A DNA stretch of 64,000 nucleotides, taken from contig NZ_FRAB01000009.1 of assembly GCF_900142195.1 (NCBI RefSeq), positions 1-64,000 of the forward strand. The letters are read 5' to 3'. Source of the DNA: Paraburkholderia terricola (GTDB lineage Bacteria > Pseudomonadota > Gammaproteobacteria > Burkholderiales > Burkholderiaceae). The position numbers and the translations under genes are program-made. Positions 26,156-35,065 of the stretch are shown here, in pieces. The notes under the pieces are model-generated. The model saw nothing but the letters and a program-made list of their open reading frames with translations. It ran no database searches and was not told where the DNA came from. Numbering within the stretch: position 1 is the first letter of the stretch; the number at the start of each line of letters is the position of its first letter.

Positions 26156-28648
26156 CTAGTACGTGGGGCCGGTCACCGAACCGTCGGCGTTGATCTGCGC
26201 GCCGCCGCCAAGCGCGGTCACCATCGGCTTGAACTGGCCCAGATTGATCGCCGACGTATCCGTGGTGCCCGCCGCAATCCCGATCAACTCCCGGGAGCCG
26301 GCAGTGCCGCCGAAGTCGACGCGAGCGCCGTCCGTGTCTTTCGCGACGGTGAGATCGCGCGACTCCTGATCCTGCCGCAAGAGCCCGAGCTCACCGTTCG
26401 TGATCTGGTTCGCGATGTGGCTCACATTCCCTTCGATCGTCGTGGTGCGCGCGTCGAGGTGGGTGATATTCGTGGTGTTGTCGGTGACGCGCTGGCCGAG
26501 GTTCGTGATGCCATCCGTGTTCCGCGCGACGGCCTCGTTGGTCTCGTACAGTTGCGCGCCGTTGACGGCATCGAGACTGCCGGCGTCGAGCGTGGCGGCG
26601 CGCACGTTCGTCACCTGTACCGGCGCAGTGCCGCCCAATGTCACCGAAGCGTGCTCGGCCGAATCGTATCGAACCGCATCGGCTCCAGCCTCCGTGCTGC
26701 CCGAGACCACCGCCGCAAGTGCGGAACCCACGTCGCCGTATGTCTTTCCGCCGACGTCGTAGACGGGGCGCGTGACCGTTCCGTCCGCGGCGACGCGGGC
26801 GCCGCCGCCTAGCGCCGCAGCCGTGCTCGCGGTGTTCGCCTGAAGTTGCGCGCCGTTCACCGCTTCGCTGCTGGCGTCGTTGACCGCGCCGGCCGCCACG
26901 CCGTCCAACACGCGGGTGCCGCTCGCGCCGGCGAAGTCGACGCGGGTTCCGAACATTGCCGCGCCAACCAGAATGTCGCGAGTACTCGGATTGTGCGTGA
27001 CCAGACCGATGGTGCCGCTATTGATTCGGGTTTCCAGCGACGTCAGGCCCGTGTCGAGCGAGCTGAGCGCGCCGCCCACCGTGGTTTGCGTGCCGGCTTG
27101 CACGCGATACGTCGGGCCGGTTACCGAACCGCTGGCACTGACGGTTGCGCCGCCGCCAAGCGATGCGACAGCCGGGCTGAGCTGGCCCAGATTGATCGCG
27201 GAGCTTGCGGTCGTACCCGCGGCCACGCCGAGCAGTTCACGCGGCCCCGCGGTGCCCGTGAAGTCGACATGCTTGCCGTCCGTGTCCTTTGCGACGGTCA
27301 GGTCGCGCGAGGTCGGATTTTGCCGCAGCAGGCCAGCGCTACCGTTACTGATGTTGGTGATGTCGGCGGTATTTTGCGCGACTGCCTGATTGGTGCCGTA
27401 AAGCTGCGCGCCGGTGACGGCGTCGGAACTATCCGCGTTCAGCGCGGCGTCCGCGACGTTCGTCAGTTTGACGGGCATGCCGGGGTTGCCCAGCGTCGCC
27501 ACGTCATGGTTCGCGGTGTCGTAGCGCAGCGAATCCGCGCTTTCGAGCGCGTTGCCCGATGCGACCGCCGCCAGGGCGGCGCCGACATCGTTGTAGGTCG
27601 CGCCGCCGATCGTATAGACCGGTGCGACGACCGCGCCGTTTGCCGGGTCGATGACCGCGCCGCCGCCGAGCGCCCCGGTCACGCCCGAGAGTTGGCCGAC
27701 GTTGGCGGCATCCGTAGGCAACGTGCCTGCCGCGACATAGGCGATCTGCCGGCCTTGCGCGAGGTTGCCCACGGACACCACGTTGACGCGGTCTGCCACC
27801 GCGCCCGTGCCGAGCGCCACCGAACCCGTTGCGGTGGCCGAGGAATAGGAACCCAGCACCACTGAATCCGCCCCGGAAGACGGGATAAATGTTTTGTAGC
27901 CGATGGCGACGGCACCGTTTGCGGCGGCGCTAGCGAAGGAGCCAATGGACGTCGCATTGACCTTGCTCGAACGGGATGAGTACCCGATCGACACCGAATT
28001 ATCCGCGTTGGCTGCCACCGACGAATACGCACCGATCACGGTCGCGTTCGCCGACACCGCGAATGCGCCCGAGCCCACCGCCGTGGTCCCGTCCTTGGCG
28101 GCGCCGGAACCGGCGCCGACTGTCAGCGCGTTGATGCCGCTCGCCGCCGCGGCGGGCCCGATCGCCATTGCGTTCAGCGAGCTCGTCGTGCTGGTGCTGG
28201 TGCCACCGACCACATTCGGGCTGACGGCAATATAGTCGGTCACCGGCGCGCTTGCGAGCGGCGCGGGCATGGCAGCCAGGCTCGACGCGGCAACCGCCGG
28301 CTGGGTGGCCGGCGCAACGATCGGATTGCTGGCGAATACGCTTGCGTTATTGATCGCGGCAGTCAACTCCGCGGGGGTGGCCGCATCGTTGGCGGGCGGC
28401 GTGACCCCGTCTCCGGTTTGAGCCGCAAGCGCCTCCGCGGCGCTCGAACAGTACTGCGCCGGCGACTCGCATTCCGCGGCGCCGGCCGGCAGCGAGAACG
28501 CCAACGCGCTCAAAAGCCCTCCACCAGCGGCCATCAGTGTCGTGCATGCGGACGCGCCTTTCGCGCCCCTGCTCTTCGTCATTTCAGAAGCCGCGACGTA
28601 GGTGCGAGTGGCGCTATTCCATACGGTTTTATAAGTCCGGTTCAACAT
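26156..28648 (-). pseudogene. trimeric autotransporter adhesin, N-terminal part ending at amber codon
   Basis: About 830 residues: an extended signal peptide region (NRTYKTVWNSATRTYVAASE, then a hydrophobic core LLSALAFSLPAGAAA-like), a head of YadA-type left-handed repeats (SVSIGYSSRSSKVNATSIGS), and long stalk/neck repeats of the AVTGAQLYGTN type. In an otherwise matching repeat the text is GPTYRVQAGTQTTVG; here it reads GPTY, stop, [10 protein letters not shown], so the TAG replaces one sense codon. The ATG at 28648 or the TTG three bases on (giving MNRTYKTVWN, the canonical form) may be the true start; GGGAGGA is almost touching the ATG, which favours the TTG. Confidence 0.85.
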
Positions 28649-29276
28649 TCCTCCCAATCTTTTAATCGAAAGTTCATTTACCGAGATTTTTCTTATGCAA
28701 TCTCAATTCCACGCTATAAAACAAAAGGAAACCAAGATCGCATCGCGCTTTCACTCGGCCGATAAAGGCGATGGAGGCAGTCTGCCGTCACGGCGCAATA
28801 TCGCGAATACGATTAATCCTAAAAGCTAATTTTTAGCTTTAATTAGCAAAAACGGCATAATGGATTTAAGACGGAAAATGCCAAACCTCTTAATTCAAAC
28901 TAAATGCAATTAGGCAAATACAAGAGAAAGCTTAATTTGTCTCAAATGACAACCGCAGAAAGCGCCAATTCGCGCGCGGTGAAATTCTTTAACGTAAGCG
29001 CAGCCGTCACGGTCACCCCCGAGGGCCCGTCACTCGCGCTCAGGGAGAAGTTGTTCGTGGTGGGAACGGAGTCAGATCGTCAGCCGTTTTCTCGACGGCG
29101 AGATGGGAGCAGCGCCCGGACCGGGCGGAGGGCGAGACCAACGCGAGCGGATGTTTTGCCGCCCAGGCGCCATCGAGTATTCGAACAGGTCGTCGACCCG
29201 CGCTTTCATACCGGCGGCCCGACGGTTCGCGAGCGCGGTCTCGATGCCGCCCGCGCCCGCCGACGCCGCCAGCGTT
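28649..29276. other. AT-rich intergenic region upstream of the adhesin
   Basis: About 628 bases. From 28660 to 28960 the DNA is markedly AT-rich compared with the window and should hold the adhesin promoter. It contains nested inverted repeats: AAAGCTA/TAGCTTT (28822-28828, 28834-28840) and GCTAAT/ATTAGC (28825-28830, 28842-28847). From 29072 to 29280 a minus-strand frame with strong third-position GC could be a gene remnant (see findings). No complete gene is credible. Confidence 0.5.
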
Positions 29277-29702
29277 TTAGATCTTTTCGAACACCACGTC
29301 CTGCGCGCCTTCCCACAACACCTTGGTGCCGAGTTCGCGCAGCTTGTCCTTACCCTCGACGATGGTCAGAAAGTGATTGCCCGCGAGTTGCCCCATCTTG
29401 CTCGCGAAGCAGCACGATCCGTACGCAATCAAAATCTCGGTTTCGCTGAAGCCGCCCGGATAAAACAGAATGTCACCAACCGACGGATGGCTCGTGTGAT
29501 TCTCGAAGCCGACCGCGGCGCCGTCGTTCTCGAGCTTGAAGTCGCCGAGCGGCACCCAGCAGCCTTCGCCGCTCCAGCGCACGTGAATGATCTTCTGACG
29601 GTACGGCAGCAGCTTCAGAAAGGCGGCCACGGTTTGCGGCGCGTCGGGATGCGTTTCGGCGATAAACACATAACCGCAGGAAGTGATTCGGAGTCGGGGC
29701 AT
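29277..29702 (-). CDS. DUF3830 family protein
   Basis: A 141-aa cytoplasmic protein of the DUF3830 family, which has a cyclophilin-like beta-barrel. Characteristic stretches are VRWSGEGCWVPLGDF, NHTSHPSVGDILFYPGG and EILIAYGSCCFASKMGQLAG. Family genes usually travel with amidase, racemase or hydantoin-type catabolic genes, but none is adjacent here. Function is unknown. Full family length, with an ATG start. Confidence 0.8.
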   Translation of the reverse strand: MPRLRITSCGYVFIAETHPDAPQTVAAFLKLLPYRQKIIHVRWSGEGCWVPLGDFKLENDGAAVGFENHTSHPSVGDILFYPGGFSETEILIAYGSCCFASKMGQLAGNHFLTIVEGKDKLRELGTKVLWEGAQDVVFEKI

Positions 29703-30235
29703 CGCTAGATATCCTGGTGTGGCGGCGTGGCCGTGGAACGGAATGATCGGAAAGACGCCCGTTGGAACCTGCCGCGCCCGCGTGCCATGCGCTTTGGGGC
29801 AAGCCCGCTATTCTGTCGTCCGATGCAAGGCTTCGACAGATACAGTTCCCGTCCATGCCGTCAGGCCAGTTGCACCAGGCAGCAAGGCCACGCGCGAAAG
29901 ACGGCCGTAACCCCGGCACGGCACGGCCATGCCAGGTCCGGCCGCTGCACTGTCACGAAAGTTCGTAGTTTGCAAGCCGCGCAATGCGCAGCACACTGTG
30001 CAACGTACGTGGTTTCCAGCAAGGCGGCGCGTTGCACTTTGCGCGCTTTGCGCCTTGATGGCAAAACATAGCCGGCCACCAGCCGCAGCGCCTGCGGTGG
30101 GGTCGTGCGGCCGAGCAGCGTCGCCGGCCCTGGAAAAAGACATTGGCGGGGTCCATGTCCCGCACCCACCGGCGGCTCGCCGCTCAGACATCGCCTGCCG
30201 GGCAACCGGCCACTTCCAGCCGCGCAATCCGTACT
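29703..30235. other. 533-base gap without a credible gene
   Basis: GC-rich DNA between the DUF3830 and AraC genes. Open frames exist on both strands but overlap each other, lack SD sites and give Arg/Ala/Cys-rich nonsense. It may contain decayed coding sequence. I see no RNA gene or clear hairpin with T-run. Confidence 0.5.
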
Positions 30236-31162
30236 TCAGCCGCGCAGCCGGTAGGCAAGCGGCGTCACGCCGTAGCCACGCTTGAACTGCACGGAGAAAT
30301 GACTGGCACTCTCGAAACCAACTGCAATCGCAATCTGCAGCACCGTCTGCCGGGTGGCGCGCAAAAGCCTCGCTGCTTGCTCGAGCCTCAAGCGCGTGAC
30401 GAACTGATGGGGTGTTTCTCCGGTCTCGCGGCGAAACACGCGCGCAAAATGAAAACTGCTTAACCCGGCCTGCGCGGCCAGTTCGCTGATCGCCAGATCG
30501 GCGGCCAGATTCGCGCGGATATAGTCGGTCACGCGGCGGATGCGGCGCGGCACCAGCCTGTCGGGCCGCTGTGCAGGCATGGCACCCCGCGCTTGCCGGC
30601 CGCGCGAGTAATGCTGCAGAAGATGCGCGGCGAGCGCGTGAACCAGCGCGTCCACATAGAGACGCGAGTCGGCCGGATCGGCCGCGGCGCGGTGCAACGC
30701 GTCGATCATCGCGGCGACCAGCGGATCCTTGAACTGCATTGCGTCGCCAAGCGACAGCTCGCGCGAGCCGTCGAGTTCCATCTGATCGGCGACGCTGTCG
30801 ATCAGGCCACGCTCGATATGCAAATGGACGGTCGACAGCGGCTCATCGCTGGTCGACCGCCAGCGCCACGAGATCGGCGCGGGCGGCACGAACCACACGT
30901 CGCCCACGCGCAGCTCGGCGCTCTCCCAGCGCCCGTTCAGGTTGCGCTCGAGATGTTCGGCGCCGCTGCCGAGCGTCATCAGCGTGAGGTCCTGCAAGCC
31001 GGGCGCCTCCAGCAGTTCCTGCTCGACCGGTTCGAGATAGGAGCGCAGTACCAGGTGCCGCCACGGGCGCTCCACGCTCGACACCAGTTTCTGGCCCGCC
31101 ATGTAGCGGTCGTAGGCGAGCGTCGTTGTCAGCTTCGGAATTCGTGCCATCACGTCGTCCAT
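30236..31162 (-). CDS. AraC-family transcriptional regulator
   Basis: A 308-aa AraC regulator with a cupin-like N-terminal sensor (LRVGDVWFVPPAPISWRWRS) and a C-terminal double HTH (AISELAAQAGLSSFHFARVF; QIAIAVGFESASHFSVQFKR). The final GYGVTPLAYR is the family end motif. No catabolic genes adjoin it, so the target and ligand are unknown. It is divergent from the LuxR gene, sharing a 175-base control region. Confidence 0.9.
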   Translation of the reverse strand: MDDVMARIPKLTTTLAYDRYMAGQKLVSSVERPWRHLVLRSYLEPVEQELLEAPGLQDLTLMTLGSGAEHLERNLNGRWESAELRVGDVWFVPPAPISWRWRSTSDEPLSTVHLHIERGLIDSVADQMELDGSRELSLGDAMQFKDPLVAAMIDALHRAAADPADSRLYVDALVHALAAHLLQHYSRGRQARGAMPAQRPDRLVPRRIRRVTDYIRANLAADLAISELAAQAGLSSFHFARVFRRETGETPHQFVTRLRLEQAARLLRATRQTVLQIAIAVGFESASHFSVQFKRGYGVTPLAYRLRG

Positions 31163-31337
31163 TACGAGGGAGGTGCCGTATGCAGATGAGAAAACCTGTC
31201 ACAGCCGCATTGCCGGCCTGCTGTCAGCGCAAGATCCCAAAAATGATAGCAAGGAACCGGCTACCGTAATTTTTGGAAATAGCTAATCATTCAGCTTGTC
31301 TTCCTTCATGCGTTCTGAACGCCGGAGCTACCGTTTC

Positions 31338-32345
31338 ATGGAACACGAATGCGATACGCTGCCGCACTGGCTGACCGGCTCGCCGCAAGGCGAAGCCGGG
31401 CAGGCATCGGCGGCATACAACTCGGCGCTGACCGCGCAACCGGCTTACCCGGCCGGCACGCGGCAACGCGAGAAATCGGCCCACGCGGCTGAAGCATCCA
31501 GGACACCCAACCGCACCGCAGGCATGGCGCCCGCGGGTTTTCTGACGCTCTTCACCGAAGAGGAGATCGGCACGCCGTCGCTCGCTCCCTCGCCCGCCGC
31601 GCGGCGGGCGCCGGTCATCAGTCCGCTGGTGCGTTTCGGCAGCGCGCAGGACCGCATCGAGTTCGTGCGGCGGCGCATCAAGCAGCTCGGCTTCGAGTCG
31701 TTCAGCTATTCGGCCACGCGCACCACCGCGCATCACAAGACGATGTTCGTGCTGACCAGCTACGAGTCGCAGGCGTGGCTCACGCGTTATTTCCGCGAGC
31801 GTTATTTCGAGCTCGACCCGCGCGTGGCGCTCGCCTCCCCGACCGGCATGCCGCTTCTGTGGAGCACGGCCGACATGCGTGCCGACCTGCCGCGCGCGCA
31901 ACTGCGCAGCGAGCGGCTCGGCGGCCTGATCGACATGCTGGAGGCGAACGGGCGCAAGAGCGGGATCCTCACGCAGATGCCGCTGCCCGAGCCGGAACTG
32001 AGCGCAAGCCTGTGCTTCAATTCGGAAATCGGCAATCCGCGCTGGATGACCGAATCGATCGTTGCCGAAACATTGATGTTCGCGCACACGATTCACGAAT
32101 TCATCTGGACGCACGCGAGGAGCGTGATCGGCATCGCGCCGGCGCAGCCGCCGCGCGTCGCGCTGAGCGACTTGCAGCATGCGGTGCTGAAGGCGGTCGT
32201 ACAGGGCCAGCGCGACAAGGAAATCGCCTATTTCCTCGGCTTGTCGCCGCATAACGTCGACTACCATCTGCGGCGTTTGCGGCAACTGTTCAAGGTGCGC
32301 AACCGCGTGCAGTTGATCAACGTCGCGCAGGCCTACGTGTCATAG
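31338..32345 (+). CDS. LuxR-family regulator with acyl-homoserine-lactone-binding domain (orphan)
   Basis: A 335-aa regulator. The middle holds an autoinducer-binding domain: in AWLTRYFRERYFELDP and the following 15 residues, Trp, Tyr, Asp-Pro and Trp fall at the spacing of TraR W57, Y61, D70-P71 and W85. The C-terminus is a LuxR HTH (AVLKAVVQGQRDKEIAYFLG, then HNVDYHLRRLRQLFKVRNR). It has about 95 extra N-terminal residues with no domain. The ATG at 31338 has GGAG ahead; earlier in-frame starts at 31296 and 31308 exist. No luxI is in the window, so it looks like a LuxR solo. Confidence 0.85.
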   Translation: MEHECDTLPHWLTGSPQGEAGQASAAYNSALTAQPAYPAGTRQREKSAHAAEASRTPNRTAGMAPAGFLTLFTEEEIGTPSLAPSPAARRAPVISPLVRFGSAQDRIEFVRRRIKQLGFESFSYSATRTTAHHKTMFVLTSYESQAWLTRYFRERYFELDPRVALASPTGMPLLWSTADMRADLPRAQLRSERLGGLIDMLEANGRKSGILTQMPLPEPELSASLCFNSEIGNPRWMTESIVAETLMFAHTIHEFIWTHARSVIGIAPAQPPRVALSDLQHAVLKAVVQGQRDKEIAYFLGLSPHNVDYHLRRLRQLFKVRNRVQLINVAQAYVS

Positions 32346-32416
32346 CCGATGGACGTGACGCGAAGTGACGCGAAGTGACGTGACGGCAAGCGCCGTCACG
32401 TCCGCCCGCTCCCACG

Positions 32417-33178
32417 TCAACTCTTGAGCCGATAACCGGTCTTGAAGATCCACGCGACGATCGCCAGAAACACCGCCAGAAACAGCGCGGTCATGCCGAG
32501 ACTCACCTCGACGTTCACATCGGCGAGTCCATAGAAGCTCCAGCGAAATCCGCTCACCAGATAAACGATCGGATTGAGCAGCGTCACGGCGCGCCAGAAC
32601 GGCGGCAGCATATTGACCGCATAGAAACTGCCGCCGAGAAACGTGAGCGGCGTGATGATCAGCAGCGGCACGAGTTGCAGCTTCTCGAAGCTGTCCGCCC
32701 AGATGCCGATGATGAAGCCGAGCAGACTGAACGTGACCGCGGTGAGCACCAGGAAGAGGATCATCCAGAACGGGTGCTGCACTTGCAGCGGCACGAACAG
32801 ACCCGCGGTAGCGAGAATGATCAGCCCGAGCAGAATCGACTTGGTGGCCGCCGCGCCCACGTAGCTCACGACGATCTCCAGATACGAGACCGGCGCCGAC
32901 AACAACTCGTAGATCGTGCCGGTAAAGCGCGGAAAGTAAATCCCGAACGACGCGTTCGAAATGCTTTGCGACAGCAGCGACAACATGATCAAGCCCGGCA
33001 CGATGAACGCGCCGTAGCTGATGCCGTCCACTTCCTTGATGCGCGAGCCGATCGCCGCGCCGAACACGACGAAGTAAAGCGACGTGGAAATCACCGGCGC
33101 GATGATGCTCTGCATCAGCGTGCGCCAGGTGCGCGCCATTTCGAACTTGTAGATCGCGCGAATTGCATGAATGTTCAT
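32417..33178 (-). CDS. ABC-2 type exporter permease (YadH-like)
   Basis: A 253-aa permease with six helices and the ABC-2 signature near the C-terminus ([20 protein letters not shown], then [13 protein letters not shown]). It pairs with the ATPase gene that overlaps its start by 4 bases (ATGA). By resemblance to YadG/YadH it exports an unknown compound, possibly a lipid or small molecule. It is probably the last gene of a two-gene operon. Confidence 0.88.
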   Translation of the reverse strand: MNIHAIRAIYKFEMARTWRTLMQSIIAPVISTSLYFVVFGAAIGSRIKEVDGISYGAFIVPGLIMLSLLSQSISNASFGIYFPRFTGTIYELLSAPVSYLEIVVSYVGAAATKSILLGLIILATAGLFVPLQVQHPFWMILFLVLTAVTFSLLGFIIGIWADSFEKLQLVPLLIITPLTFLGGSFYAVNMLPPFWRAVTLLNPIVYLVSGFRWSFYGLADVNVEVSLGMTALFLAVFLAIVAWIFKTGYRLKS

Positions 33179-34101
33179 TGATTACCCCGGAGCAGACTGA
33201 CGAAGATGTCTTCGAGCGAGCTTTGCGTCGTATGCAGGTCCTTGAAGCGGATGCGGGCGTCGTCGAGCGCCTTGAGCAGCGCGATGATGTCGGTGCGCCC
33301 GCCATCGCCCTCGTAGGTGTAGATCAGCTCGTTGCCGCCCTTCGCGACATCGAGCCCGTAGCCGGCCAGCGCGGGCGGCAACTCGTGGAGCGGACTCTCG
33401 AGTTGCAGCGTGAGCTGCTTCTTGCCGAGCTTGCGCATCAACTCCGTCTTTTCCTCGACCAGCATGATCTCGCCCGCGTTGATCACGCCGATGCGGTCGG
33501 CCATCTCCTCCGCTTCGTCGATGTAGTGCGTGGTGAGGATGATCGTCACGCCGCTCGCGGCGAGCGAGCGCACCAGCTTCCACATATCGCGCCGCAACTC
33601 CACGTCCACGCCGGCGGTGGGTTCGTCGAGGAACAGCACGCGCGGTTCGTGCGAGAGCGCCTTGGCGATCAGCACGCGGCGCTTCATGCCGCCCGACAGC
33701 GTGATGATCTTGCTATCGCGCTTTTCCCACAGCGACAGGTCGCGCAACACCTTCTCGATGTGAGCGGGGTTTTTCGGCTTGCCGAACAGTCCGCGGCTGA
33801 ACGAGACGGTGGCCCAGACGGTTTCGAACGAGTCGGTGGTGAGTTCCTGCGGCACGAGGCCGATCAGCGAACGCGCGCCGCGATAGTCCGCCGCGATGTC
33901 GCGGCCGTCCACCGTCACGCGGCCTTCGCTCGCATTCACGATGCCGCAGATGATGCTGATGAGCGTGGTTTTGCCCGCGCCGTTCGGCCCGAGCAAGGCG
34001 AAAATTTCCCCTCGGTTGATGGCCAGATCGATGTTCTTCAGTGCATGAAAACCGCTGGCATAGGTTTTCGACAGATTGGTGACCGAGACGATTGGCTGCA
34101 T
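33175..34101 (-). CDS. ABC exporter ATP-binding protein (YadG-like)
   Basis: A 308-aa ABC ATPase: Walker [13 protein letters not shown], signature [15 protein letters not shown], Walker [14 protein letters not shown] and switch His in [17 protein letters not shown] roughly 80-residue C-terminal extension follows, as in YadG. The ATG at 34101 opens [17 protein letters not shown], the normal family start; the longer frame upstream is Arg-rich and unlikely. It is coupled to the permease gene by ATGA. The 398 bases upstream (34102-34499) hold promoters only. Confidence 0.9.
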   Translation of the reverse strand: MQPIVSVTNLSKTYASGFHALKNIDLAINRGEIFALLGPNGAGKTTLISIICGIVNASEGRVTVDGRDIAADYRGARSLIGLVPQELTTDSFETVWATVSFSRGLFGKPKNPAHIEKVLRDLSLWEKRDSKIITLSGGMKRRVLIAKALSHEPRVLFLDEPTAGVDVELRRDMWKLVRSLAASGVTIILTTHYIDEAEEMADRIGVINAGEIMLVEEKTELMRKLGKKQLTLQLESPLHELPPALAGYGLDVAKGGNELIYTYEGDGGRTDIIALLKALDDARIRFKDLHTTQSSLEDIFVSLLRGNQ

Positions 34102-34499
34102 GGATTCGATGATGGCAGACACCGTAATTTGATTGGAAAAAGCGTCGCGAGCACGCGACCGCACCCGCAATGTAATGGAAAGTGGCAAAGCGTGCAGCGC
34201 GACATCGCGGCGCGCCCGAAAAGCGCTCTCTGGTGCCGGAACACGTCGCGGCCACGCGCCTGCCACAGCGGTTCAATGGCTTCCGAAGCACCGTTTCGGG
34301 AACGCGCCATGCTCGATTCAAGACACGCTGCCGCGCAGCCCCGGATTCGATTCGAACCCGCGCAAGCGGCGCGTGCGGGGCCGCGCCGCCGCGTTGTCCG
34401 CGACGCACCGTTCGGTCCGGGGCACATCGCTTGCGGCAGTTCGTCCATGCGAGCGACATGCGCTTGCGTGGCATCAATCCGACTCCATGGAGGTGAACC

Positions 34500-34892
34500 A
34501 TGAAACACATGACCAGGACAATCCTTGCTTCGGCGCTCGTGATGGCGCTGTCGGGCGGCGTGTATGCACAGGCCGGCGGCGGTGCGGGCGGGACCGGCAG
34601 CGGCGGCACCGGCGTGGGCGCGGGCGGCGGCACGACGGGCGGAGCGGGCGGCACCGCGACACCTGGCGTCGGCCCCGGCACGATGAAGAGCCCGAGCGAT
34701 TCGGGCTATGGCTCGCCGGGCGTGACCGGCACCGGCGGCGGCATGGGCACCGGCACCGGCGCCACGCCCAACAGCCTGCCGACGGACCGTTCGAACAGCG
34801 GCATGCACAAAGGCATGAAGAACGGTACGCGCAGCGGCACCAGCGACGACATGAATCGCGGGACGAGCGGCGCGACGCAAGGCAGCCAGTAA
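34500..34892 (+). CDS. secreted glycine-rich protein (130 aa)
   Basis: A Sec signal peptide (MKHMTRTILASALVMALSGG, cleavage near VYAQA) is followed by about 65 residues of Gly/Thr/Ala-rich low-complexity sequence and a Ser/Thr/Asn/Met-rich tail. GGAGGT lies just before the ATG. The mature protein should be disordered and periplasmic or secreted. Similar short Gly-rich exported proteins are common and uncharacterised in Burkholderiaceae. No family is assigned. Confidence 0.72.
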   Translation: MKHMTRTILASALVMALSGGVYAQAGGGAGGTGSGGTGVGAGGGTTGGAGGTATPGVGPGTMKSPSDSGYGSPGVTGTGGGMGTGTGATPNSLPTDRSNSGMHKGMKNGTRSGTSDDMNRGTSGATQGSQ

Positions 34893-35065
34893 CCGCAAGC
34901 GACGCTCTATCGAGCCGATCCCGTGCAACCGGGGCGGCGGCGCCTAAAACGGGCGTCGCCGCCCTCTTTCGTCGAGGCGCAAACGAACGGTCGGCGCCGG
35001 CAACCGCGACGGGTTTTCCCTTTCAACGCCCTTGTGGTTTTTTCAAGCACTACGCGTGAGACGCA

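Noticed and set aside
25652-27865. Plus-strand open frames antisense to the adhesin
   Set aside because: The repetitive adhesin gives long stop-free antisense frames; translations are repetitive and Arg-rich.
28904-29449. Plus-strand ORF downstream of the AT-rich region
   Set aside because: Base composition changes abruptly inside it, the second half is Arg/Pro-rich and it overlaps the DUF3830 gene end.
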